Assembly: GCA_021158055.1 (NCBI GenBank)
Contig: JAGGVJ010000038.1
Coordinates: 1 to 43,809 of the forward strand
Source: Candidatus Iainarchaeum sp.
GTDB lineage: Archaea; Iainarchaeota; Iainarchaeia; JAGGVJ01
DNA: 43,809 nt
Direction of reading: 5' to 3'
A program made the translations under genes and the position numbers. The notes under the pieces are model-generated. The model did not search any database, was not told the DNA's origin, and worked only from the letters and a program-made list of their open reading frames with translations. This document shows positions 1-8,781 of the stretch, one piece after another. The stretch's first letter is position 1. Every line of letters starts with the position of its first letter.

Positions 1-268
1 ATACAAAGGGGTTATATATAAATAATCTATTTATTGCCATTGAAGAAAAGAAGTATATTAAAACACCATTAAGACAAAGAAGTAATAAAAAATAAAAAAT
101 AATTATATCTAAAATTCTACCATATTTTTCAAATGGCATCTTAAAACTTGTTAAAACAACCTCTATTGCATTCATAATATCATCCATTAATAATCTTTAG
201 TTTGACATGCAATACTATTATATCAACGCATTTAAAAACATAATCCCCTTGTTTCTAATCTAAACGAC

Positions 269-1000
269 TTACAGCACTTCAATGGTTATCGAATCCTGTA
301 TTATCCAGCATTCGTAGGGGTAATGTGTTATTGTTGGCGCGTAAATTTCCCCTTTTATCTCCTTTGTTTTTCCCTGGTTTAAACTCAACTGAACTGCTTG
401 TGCTTTGTCCCAACCTGCTTTTGCGCTTTCAGAACTGTTTTGAGTTGAAAATATTATGTTGAGCTCAACAGCGGTTGAATTGTTGTTTTTAACCTTAAAT
501 GTCGGCGTGCAGGGGTGTGTTTCATCATTTTGTGTATCTGATTCAAATCCTGAAACAAGAATATTTTTTAGCTTTTCTTGTTTTTCATCCGTTATCGGCA
601 CAATTTCTCCTTCTATTGATGTGGTTGTGTCAGTTATTTCCGGTTTAATTTCCTGATCATTATCTAACGTTTTTTGTTCATTATCAGTTATTAAAGGCGC
701 CACCATCGAATTTGGTGGATTTACTGCTTGTGTTTCAGGAATTTTTGGCTCTTCGGGAGCATTAAGGCATTTGTGATACCCAAGACATTTTTGACCTGCA
801 CCACAATCACTATCTATATTGCATTTTCCCGGAGCAAGAAAACAAGTGCCTGTTGCATTATCATAAATTTCATATGTTTGACAGTGCCCAAAGAAAAATC
901 CCCACAGCATCCAAATCAAAACAAGCAAAAAGATCACAAATATTTTTGTAAGCGGGTGATCCATTAATTTATTTATATTACAATAATTGATCCAGATCAT
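269..1000 (-). CDS. Hypothetical membrane-anchored Cys-containing extracellular protein
   Basis: Long ORF; N-terminal hydrophobic segment KIFVIFLLVLIWMLWGFFFG followed by a Cys-rich stretch and a Thr/Glu-rich linker. Confidence 0.7.
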   Translation of the reverse strand: MIWINYCNINKLMDHPLTKIFVIFLLVLIWMLWGFFFGHCQTYEIYDNATGTCFLAPGKCNIDSDCGAGQKCLGYHKCLNAPEEPKIPETQAVNPPNSMVAPLITDNEQKTLDNDQEIKPEITDTTTSIEGEIVPITDEKQEKLKNILVSGFESDTQNDETHPCTPTFKVKNNNSTAVELNIIFSTQNSSESAKAGWDKAQAVQLSLNQGKTKEIKGEIYAPTITHYPYECWIIQDSITIEVL

Positions 1001-1233
1001 AACCTAACAACTCAATAAACATTATTATGTTTTTCTAACTTAATTAAAGAAAAACTTTGTTTCTTTTAGAAATACTTTATTTCTATTAACCATTTTTGCA
1101 ATAAAAAAACCCAATATATTATAATCTAAAAAATCTTTATGTTAAAGTATATATAGTATACACCGTATATATCATATTTTTCTCAGGATTATTAAACTAA
1201 ACATAAGAATCCAGAACAATAAGAGGTGATTTG

Positions 1234-1482
1234 ATGGCGAAACCAATCAGGGCAACGCCTGTTTTGACTGGTGAGGCCGGAAACAGGTTTTTGGAGTCAA
1301 TGATTAAAAAACAGGATTCCAAGATAACAAAAAAGGAGATTGAGTTAAGTGAAAATGTTAAGAATTTTATTCAATTTTCAAGAGAAATAATGTCTTTTCA
1401 CAAACACCCTATTTTCAAAAATCTATTTAAGTTTTCCCTTTATATTAATAAATATGAAATCAAAAACCCTTGCAATACATAA
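1234..1482 (+). CDS. Small conserved archaeal protein of the AKPIRATPVLTGExxxRFLExM type; the tail may be altered
   Basis: N-terminal motif RATPVLTGEAGNRFLESM resembles small proteins often paired with a second small gene; directly upstream of the STAS-like gene. Confidence 0.5.
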   Translation: MAKPIRATPVLTGEAGNRFLESMIKKQDSKITKKEIELSENVKNFIQFSREIMSFHKHPIFKNLFKFSLYINKYEIKNPCNT

Positions 1483-1782
1483 AAAATTCAATGTAGACAC
1501 ACTTAGAAACAGGTCTACGGCCAGAAGCATCGTGAAAGCATCGATAATTTGGATCAATCAGGTCCAATTGAACTTGATTTTAAAGGCATATCGTTTATTT
1601 CCCGTTCTTTTTGTCATGAATTATTAAGCAACATTAAAACCAAAAAAAACATTAAATTCAAAAACACCAATACAGAGATAGAAAACATGATTAACGCTGT
1701 GACTAATCAAAAAAATAAAGACAAAATCAAAATAAAACACATTAAAGAAGTTGATTTAAGCAAAGTTGTTTTGAAAGCCTAA
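1454..1782 (+). pseudogene. Frameshifted STAS-like (DUF4325-type) protein
   Basis: ATG at 1454 gives ...FNVDTLRNRSTARSIVKAS in one frame; the continuation DNLDQSGPIELDFKGISFISRSFCHELL lies in another frame (ORF 1549-1782). Confidence 0.55.
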
Positions 1783-2100
1783 TCAAGGGTATTTTGAAGG
1801 ACCTGTGTTTTTTAGTTCAAATCTCAATCCGATAAACAGAAAGTGTTAATCCTCTGATTATTTGAAAAAACTGCGTAAAAGAGATGCAGTACTTGGAAGT
1901 TACCTGGGGACAAATTGTCCCCTGGTGGAAATGCTGACTGAAACAAAGACAACGGGAACTGTTTTGCAGGGAATACAAATGGTGTTTTTCGGATTATTCA
2001 ATCAATTACAAATATTTATATAGTAATATCATTTTATATTATAATATAAATAAGTATTATAATAACATTGTAATATAAATATGTATTAATAAGTGATTTT

Positions 2101-3417
2101 ATGGCAAATGATTTTGTTTCTGTTTGGGAGATATATGGCTTAAATTTGGATCCTTTTTCCACGGCTCCGATTCTTGTAAAGGGGAATTTAATTCCGCCTG
2201 AAGTTTTCACGGGCAGAATAAACGAATTAAAGCGCTTGGAGAAGCTTTTTGGGTCTTCTGGTGGTTCAAGGTCCATTGTGTTCGGAACGCAGGGTGTCGG
2301 GAAAACAACTCTTGTAAATATTGCCCGCATAAATGCATTGGAGCATAATTTTTTTACTCCTTATCAGGAGATAAAGGTTGACATAAATTGGAGTGTTGAT
2401 GATTTTATTGTCAACACTCTTTCCGCAATATATTCAACTTTAATAAAAAAGCCAAAGCAAAATGAAGAGTATTCAAAAATAATTAGCAAATTAAAGCTCT
2501 TGTTTGACTTATATGAAAAACGTGAACAAGGCGGTTCTTTTGAAGTCGGGGTCTTGGGCACTTCAATTGGCGCGGGGCTGACAAAAAATACCCTCATAAA
2601 TAAACCATTGATTAGCACCACGTATTTAGAGGAGTTGTTTAAAGAAACTGTGGATTCAATTCTTAACCTTGGTTTTAGGGAGATTATCATCCATTACAAC
2701 AATTTGGATAATTTTGATGAGGAAGAAGAGAAAATTAAAATTTTGTTTAACGGTGTCCGGGATTTTACTCAGACGCCTTTTGTTCATTTTGTTTTTATCG
2801 GAAGTCCGACCACTGCGTCAATAATAACTTCCATCCCGCGGGTTTCAAATATTTTCAATGACACGCCAATGCAACTTGAACCTCTTTCATTGCCTGAGAT
2901 AAAAAAAACTATTTGTTCAAGAGTAAAGGTTTCGGCAATTGAGGGCCTCAAATATTTCAATCCGGTAACAGATGAATCAATTGAAACACTGTACAGCTTG
3001 CATAATGGAAACATCCGCGCAATATTCAATGCTCTTTCAATTGCAATTAGAGAGGTTACGGAAGAAAAGCCGGTTTCGCTAACAAATGAATTGTTAAAAT
3101 CTGTTCTTTATAAGATTGCTAAAAAAAGATTTATTGATAAAACCACTCACACGTTAAAGGAAGTGTTGATAGAGATGCTCCATCAGGAAGAAAGTTCAAA
3201 CAAGACCATTTCAAGAAGTTTAGATAAGCAGCCTCAAAATGTTTCCAAGTATCTTAAAGATTTGAAGGAATTGCAGTGTATTTATTTAACAAGAATCGAA
3301 TCAAAAGAGAAATACTACGCTGTATCAGAAGGGGTTAAATGGTTATTATTAACTGACGGGGAAATCGACGAAGAACAAGATATTAATGCTAAACAGACCA
3401 CACTTAAACAACATTAA
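2101..3417 (+). CDS. Archaeal AAA ATPase (Orc1/Cdc6-like or PF01637-like) with C-terminal winged helix
   Basis: Walker A GTQGVGKTT; C-terminal HTH-like NKTISRSLDKQPQNVSKYLKDLKEL; AT-rich promoter upstream. Confidence 0.75.
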   Translation: MANDFVSVWEIYGLNLDPFSTAPILVKGNLIPPEVFTGRINELKRLEKLFGSSGGSRSIVFGTQGVGKTTLVNIARINALEHNFFTPYQEIKVDINWSVDDFIVNTLSAIYSTLIKKPKQNEEYSKIISKLKLLFDLYEKREQGGSFEVGVLGTSIGAGLTKNTLINKPLISTTYLEELFKETVDSILNLGFREIIIHYNNLDNFDEEEEKIKILFNGVRDFTQTPFVHFVFIGSPTTASIITSIPRVSNIFNDTPMQLEPLSLPEIKKTICSRVKVSAIEGLKYFNPVTDESIETLYSLHNGNIRAIFNALSIAIREVTEEKPVSLTNELLKSVLYKIAKKRFIDKTTHTLKEVLIEMLHQEESSNKTISRSLDKQPQNVSKYLKDLKELQCIYLTRIESKEKYYAVSEGVKWLLLTDGEIDEEQDINAKQTTLKQH

Positions 3418-3530
3418 AATAAGAACGCTTTACCTTCTGTCATTAAACAACACAAGCCCAACCATGACCCTTAAAACAATAAAGATATCACTCGATCTGA
3501 AAGTCTGGCTAAATCTTCAGGTCCTTTTCT

Positions 3531-4619
3531 TCATATCAATTCGTTTTCAATGTTGATTTCGCCGTGCAGGTCTTCCAGCATTTTGTTTTTTATCTGTTCG
3601 TAGCTGAAGTTTTGCGCGAGCAGCCAGGCAAGTTTTGTTGTTATTGATTCGATGCTCATGTCAAAGGCGGGAATGGCCAGGTCTTTGTCTTTTAGCATCT
3701 TGCCTGAGTCGTTTACCTGGAAACTGGCTATGCCGTTGGGGGCTTGGGTGGTGACGACAATCGGGATGTTGTTTTTTTTCAGGTATTCAAAACCTTCTAT
3801 TAAGTGCGTGCTTGCGTCTCCTGCGCCGAATGCCCTGAAGATGAATGCTTTTGTGTTGTTGTTTTCAACCAGTATCCGGAAGATATCCGCGGACATGCCT
3901 GGAAATTCCGTAAGGGATGCAATGCTTGCGGTATCAAAATCTTTTGACGCTGAGCACCCGGGACTGGATGGCGAGGGGCTTGACTTTCGAGAGGTAGGCT
4001 ATGTGTTTGTTCAATGCATCTTCGTCTATCCGGATGAACCGCCCGATCTGGCCCAGCGAGCCGGTGATGAAAGATTGGAAGGGGTCATAGTCAAAATCTG
4101 TGCCTTTTTTGATTCTTGCGCCTGATATGATCTTGCTTCCGAAAACACAGACGACTCCTTTGATTGGGTGATATCCCCAGACAGCAAGCCTCAATGAGTT
4201 TACCAGGTTGGTGACGGCGTCAGTCCCTAAGTATCCCGGGGGGACTTGCGCGCCTGTCAGAATAACCGGCTTGTTGATGTTTTCCAGGGCAAAAGAAAGC
4301 GCGGCTCCCGTGTACCCCATTGTGTTTGTTCCGTGCAGTATGATAAACGCATCAAATTTGTCATAGGATTCGGTTATTTTTTCTGCAAGAATCGCCCAAT
4401 TTTGCGGCAGCATGTCTGAGCTGTCAACGTCAAAAAGTTCTTCGACCACGGGCTCGATTTCAATCCCCCAGTTTTTTTTCACGATGTTCACTGAATCATT
4501 GACTATCGGCATAAAGCTGCTGGAGTCGGAATCAATGCATTCCGAGACATCGTTTTTAGCGACTTTTCCGGCGATTGTTCCGCCTGTCAGAAGAAGCAAT
4601 ACCCGTTTTTTTTTTGCAT
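3531..4619 (-). pseudogene. L-asparaginase (type I-like), reading frame disrupted (ORFs 3934-4728 and 3531-3896)
   Basis: LLLLTGGTIAG, ILHGTNTMGYTGAALSF, FITGSLGQIGRFIRIDED in the first ORF; FDTASIASLTEFPGMSADIF...FRAFGAGDAS continues in a different frame. Confidence 0.75.
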
Positions 4620-4951
4620 AGGTGTCCGTACTATTTACTGACAAGGATAATTTATAAATAATACTATTTCGCGCCTGTGTCGACGGGTTAAAGAAGTCTG
4701 GATGGGTAATAAATGCGACTTCACCCACACATCAAAAGAATAACACTTTACTTCCTGCCATCAGACACCACAAGCCCGACGTTGGCTTCAAATGCATTGA
4801 TTGGCGGATGCGCTAATCCTTCGTGGCAGCACCTGCCTTCTTCAGGCAAAGAACAGGGTTTTTCAGGGTGCAAATTGGCCCGCACACCCTTCCTTCGTCC
4901 CCTGCCGAAGCATTCGCAAACTTTATAACTTTCCCGCCATTAATTTAAATC

Positions 4952-5575
4952 ATGGGAGAAGAGGATATAACCACAACCATAGACAGCTATGATAAAACAG
5001 TGGGTGATTACATAAAGAATGCTGATGGTTTGCATCCTGTTAAGGAGGCAAAAAGATTCCTTTCCTATTTAGATAAACACGCCTTGATTCTTGACTTGGG
5101 GTGCGGTCCGGGAAGGGATGCAATAATATTCACTCAAAAAGGGTTTCGGGTTGTCGGAATTGACCTTTCAAAGAAAATGATTGAAAGGGCAAAAACCAGG
5201 TTTAAGTCTGCTGAATTCAAGGTAATGGATGTCAGAAAACTGAAGTTCAGTGACGGGCATTTTGACGGTGTCTGGGCAAGCGCCATTTTTTTGCATGTCC
5301 CGAAAAAGGATGTTCCTGCGACGTTAAAGGAAGCGCATCGGGTCTTGAAAAAGAACGGGGTTTTTTATGTTTCTGCCAAGGAAGGCAGTGGCGAAATCCT
5401 GAAGCCTGACAAAAGGTATCCTGGAGATATCAAAAAGTTCTGGTCATTTTTTCAGGAAGAAGAACTGGTAAACGAATTGAAGAAAGCCGGTTTTGATGTT
5501 CTGGATTCATATACTGAAAAGCAGGACAATCCTTATGCAAAAACCCGTTTCATAAACATCCTTTGCAGAAAATAA
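4952..5575 (+). CDS. Class I SAM-dependent methyltransferase
   Basis: Motif I ILDLGCGPGRDAIIF; VVGIDLSKKMIERAK; TTTATAA about 25 nt upstream of the ATG. Confidence 0.85.
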   Translation: MGEEDITTTIDSYDKTVGDYIKNADGLHPVKEAKRFLSYLDKHALILDLGCGPGRDAIIFTQKGFRVVGIDLSKKMIERAKTRFKSAEFKVMDVRKLKFSDGHFDGVWASAIFLHVPKKDVPATLKEAHRVLKKNGVFYVSAKEGSGEILKPDKRYPGDIKKFWSFFQEEELVNELKKAGFDVLDSYTEKQDNPYAKTRFINILCRK

Positions 5576-5596
5576 CTTCAGACCTTATTACAAAAC

Positions 5597-6433
5597 TCAT
5601 TCAGTAAGCCGTGTGGCTTCCAGTATTGGGAGGTTTGCTTCGGTGGGCACGTATATCACTTCGGAGGTTTCGTTTTGCAGGCCCTGGACCCACAGGTACA
5701 GGATGTAATCTTTGTCTATTGAATCAGCGATTATTTTGTTTGCTTCTGCAACTCCTTTTGCCCTTTCGACTTCTATTTCCGCGTCTTTTGTGGCTGCAAG
5801 CAGTTCAAATTCTTTTCTTTGCGCTTCTTGTTCTTTCTGCAGTTTGAGTTCGATTGCGTCGGTTAATTTTTGCGGTAAAGTGATTCCGCGAAGCAGGATG
5901 TCTTCGATTATTATGCCTCTGCTTTGCAGTTTTTGAATCAGGTTGTCTTTTATTTTGTTTGAGATTTCTTTTCTTCCGGATTGGGAGTAAATTGTTTTTG
6001 CTTCGTAGCCGGAGATCGTGTCCCTGAATTCGTTTCGGATATACGGCACGATTAATGTGTCCTTAAAATTCGCATTGACGTTTTTTCGCAGTTCTGCAAC
6101 CATTGTTGGCTCAAGGTGATAGAGCACGCTTGCATCGAGTGTAATGATTAGCCCTTCTGATGACGGGACCGATGAACTTTCCCCTATTTCCTGTGTTTTT
6201 ACATCGTAGACTTCAATTGATTCTACAAACGGGATTATTATTGCAACCCCTGTTCCGATTTCCTCATCACTTATGTGCCCGAATGTTTTTTTCACTCCGA
6301 CTTGTCCGTCTTCAATAATGTAAATCATGATTGGGGCAAGCAATATGACAATGCCTACCAGAATAATCAGTGTAATTAAGACACCGGAAAAAGCTTTGTT
6401 TTCTTTAACAAATTTAATTGTAACATCTTCCAT
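5597..6433 (-). CDS. SPFH/Band 7/prohibitin-family membrane protein
   Basis: N-terminal TM; RGIIIEDILLRGITLPQKLTDAIELKLQKEQEAQRKEFELLAATKDAEIEVERAKGVAEANKII. Confidence 0.85.
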   Translation of the reverse strand: MEDVTIKFVKENKAFSGVLITLIILVGIVILLAPIMIYIIEDGQVGVKKTFGHISDEEIGTGVAIIIPFVESIEVYDVKTQEIGESSSVPSSEGLIITLDASVLYHLEPTMVAELRKNVNANFKDTLIVPYIRNEFRDTISGYEAKTIYSQSGRKEISNKIKDNLIQKLQSRGIIIEDILLRGITLPQKLTDAIELKLQKEQEAQRKEFELLAATKDAEIEVERAKGVAEANKIIADSIDKDYILYLWVQGLQNETSEVIYVPTEANLPILEATRLTE

Positions 6434-6554
6434 AATAATCACTTTTTTTCTGGACAAAAATACTTAATTGAAGACCATTATCCCAATAAATCTAAAAGGC
6501 TAATAAAACTGACGCGCTGTTTTTATTTAAACCTGTTGGCAGTGAACCTTCAAA

Positions 6555-6887
6555 TCACTTCTTTTTTTCTTTGAGCTTCCTGTGCATTTCAATTGCCACG
6601 ATTCCCAAAAGCAAAAGCAGGAACGGGATATAAAACACAGGGGAAAACATGAAGAACGATTCATGCACTTGCTTTTGCGTCTCTTCAAGGTAACCGGAAT
6701 CACTGAAACCGCTGCCGAAACCGTTTGACATCAGCTCAAGGTTTTTGTCTGCCGAGTCAAAGGCCAGCAGCAGGATGAATGCAACCATCACGGCAAGAAT
6801 CAGGCCCATCGAAAAACCTTTCCTGCTGGTGGAAAACAATTCCTTGTGCCTGTCAAAAAACCCCATGGTAACAATTGAAACAAACAC
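6555..6887 (-). CDS. Small membrane protein with two predicted TM helices
   Basis: ORF with two hydrophobic helices and a basic C-terminus. Confidence 0.5.
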   Translation of the reverse strand: MFVSIVTMGFFDRHKELFSTSRKGFSMGLILAVMVAFILLLAFDSADKNLELMSNGFGSGFSDSGYLEETQKQVHESFFMFSPVFYIPFLLLLLGIVAIEMHRKLKEKKK

Positions 6888-7055
6888 TAAAATAAGGTTT
6901 TTGGGTGCAGCAAGAACTATTAAGGAAAAACTTTATGTCTTAAGGAAGAAGATTATTTCTTAAAGAAAAAAACCCAGCAACCACCCCTCCTTTTTAGGTG
7001 GATTATTTTTTCCCTTTTATCAAGTCAAACCAAAAATAGATTTTTTCAATTAAAA

Positions 7056-7092
7056 TGTTGTGTTCACCGCATCAAAAACAGTGAACACAACA
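7056..7092. repeat. Perfect 12-bp inverted repeat TGTTGTGTTCAC / GTGAACACAACA with 13-nt spacer
   Basis: Direct reading of both arms (7056-7067 and 7081-7092). Confidence 0.85.
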
Positions 7093-7136
7093 ATCAATTA
7101 AGTCAGGGGTTTATCGGTTCTTCTATTTTTTCAGTG

Positions 7137-7268
7137 AATGTAATTAGGGCGGGAACTGTCCGAATCCAAGCCTGTTGGAGACAATGCCTTTACTGTTTGT
7201 TGTACAAGCAAACAGCAAGTGTTATCTATGAATCAGGAAGCCCCATCCGTGAGGGTGGGGTGGTTCAC
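7137..7268 (+). mobile_element. Remnant of an IS605-family tnpB 3' end plus right-end hairpin
   Basis: Degraded frames read NVIRAGTVRIQAC/GDNAFTVCCTSKQQVLSMNQEAPSVRVGWFT; GGAAGCCCCATCC..GGGTGGGGTGGTTCAC right end, matching the copy at 34069-34136. Confidence 0.75.
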
Positions 7269-7569
7269 GCACTCTTTTGTATGGGTTGTCTGTGGTTTCA
7301 AAAAGTATTGTTTTTCCTGTTAAGTTTGAGGGAATGACTCTCCCGGCTTTTTTTACAGTGAAAAAAACGTGTTGAGATGTCTGTTTTTGTGTCTGTTTTT
7401 TGCTTTGTTTTGTTTTTGTTTCAAGGCGTTCCACGCGGTCGACTATCACTTGCGAGTCGTTTACTGTTGCGCGCATTCCTGATCCAAGGAAGCCGTTTTT
7501 TACTGTACCCACGAATACGAAGCCGATTCCCTGAATTTTTGAGCTTCCCTTGACGAGAACCATTGCACC
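7222..7569 (-). CDS. Small beta-barrel protein (EF-Tu domain II-like); 3' end runs into the mobile-element scar
   Basis: VLVKGSSKIQGIGFVFVGTVKNGFLGSGMRATVNDSQVIVDRVERLE; C-terminal REPPHPHGWGFLIHR is encoded antisense to the IS605 right end. Confidence 0.5.
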   Translation of the reverse strand, partial: GAMVLVKGSSKIQGIGFVFVGTVKNGFLGSGMRATVNDSQVIVDRVERLETKTKQSKKQTQKQTSQHVFFTVKKAGRVIPSNLTGKTILFETTDNPYKRVREPPHPHGWGFLIHR

Positions 7570-7644
7570 CATGAATTTATTTGATTTGGTGTTGTTTAAA
7601 TATCTTCTGAATTTTTTCAGATGCCACATGCTGTACTGCATGTT

Positions 7645-8673
7645 TCACATGTTTCCGAATACTATTTTTCCCACAAAAAGAACTGTCAAAAACGTTGCTG
7701 CTGCGAGTTCTTTTGTTCTCCAGGTCTTTTCTTTTTTGATGATTTTTGCAGCGGTTAAAAATATCCACAGCGCAAAGAGATATGCCGCCATGAGCGATGT
7801 TGAAAAGAATATCGGGTGACTCCAGGCCCCAATCATTTCCCCCGCAAGCTCATCAAACAAGGTCATGGCTCCTGTTGCAACTGCAAGGTGTCTTTCTTTT
7901 CCGCGTTGGAAAAGGGAAAATGCCGCCAGATATGAGGGGATCGCAATGAATATTGAAGGGGAGTTCAGCAGGTTGAGTACAAATAGATCAAAAGTAATAA
8001 GCACTGCGGTTCCGATGATGAATGTTTTTGAGAAAAGTTTTTCTTTCAGGTGGTGGTGTTCTTCAAAGTGCGTCCACAAGTTGTATGACGCCCAGAATAT
8101 CACCCCGTATCCGGGCATTATCCATGTTGGCGCTCCAAATGCCATTCCTGTAGTGTAAGTGAACCACCCGAGGTTTGCCCCGAGTATCTCGTGGAATATT
8201 CCGATAAGTGATGCACCGACAAGCATTGTTTTTTCTTCAGTTGTTGTTGAGTTTTTCCAAAATACAAACCAAAGCATCGAAAGATAAAAAACCGGCAATA
8301 GCTCGTCTTTTGTAAAGGAGTAGTAAACAAGTATTGCAACTATGTTTATAATGCAAAACACGGTGAATTGTTTTGTGTTGTTTAAAACGTTTTCTTCAAT
8401 TGTTTTCAGTTTGCCTGCCATATTCTGAAGCATGTTTTTCCCTTGCGTTTTGTGTATTCTTTTTTTGTTTTGAAATTCTTGCCCTGCAACCTGTTGAAGT
8501 TGCCTGTTTAATTTTTCCTGTTTTGCTGAGAATAAGCTGTTGTTGCCTGTTATTATTTTCAGTTGGCAGTAATTTATAATTGTGTTGGAATTTATAATTG
8601 TGTTGGATTTGAGATTTGCATGTGTTTTGATGCGGACGCTAAAAGCTTGATTCCGGATATTGCGTGCAGGCAA
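7645..8673 (-). CDS. Polytopic membrane protein (TM region resembling carotenoid-synthesis or DUF2878-type proteins)
   Basis: Multiple hydrophobic helices; ILGANLGWFTYTTGMAFGAPTWIMPGYGVIFWASYNLWTHFEE. Confidence 0.5.
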   Translation of the reverse strand: MPARNIRNQAFSVRIKTHANLKSNTIINSNTIINYCQLKIITGNNSLFSAKQEKLNRQLQQVAGQEFQNKKRIHKTQGKNMLQNMAGKLKTIEENVLNNTKQFTVFCIINIVAILVYYSFTKDELLPVFYLSMLWFVFWKNSTTTEEKTMLVGASLIGIFHEILGANLGWFTYTTGMAFGAPTWIMPGYGVIFWASYNLWTHFEEHHHLKEKLFSKTFIIGTAVLITFDLFVLNLLNSPSIFIAIPSYLAAFSLFQRGKERHLAVATGAMTLFDELAGEMIGAWSHPIFFSTSLMAAYLFALWIFLTAAKIIKKEKTWRTKELAAATFLTVLFVGKIVFGNM

Positions 8674-8781
8674 AAAGAACCATTTTATATCCGAACAATC
8701 TTATCAATCTGATATACTTACCGTTTGATTTGCTGTTGGTTGTGCAGGTAATGTTTATTTTTTGTTGTGTGGTGGTCTGAG

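Noticed and set aside
6979-7015. CCACC..GGTGG hairpin followed by T-rich run as a plus-strand terminator
   Set aside because: No convincing plus-strand gene ends upstream; weak stem
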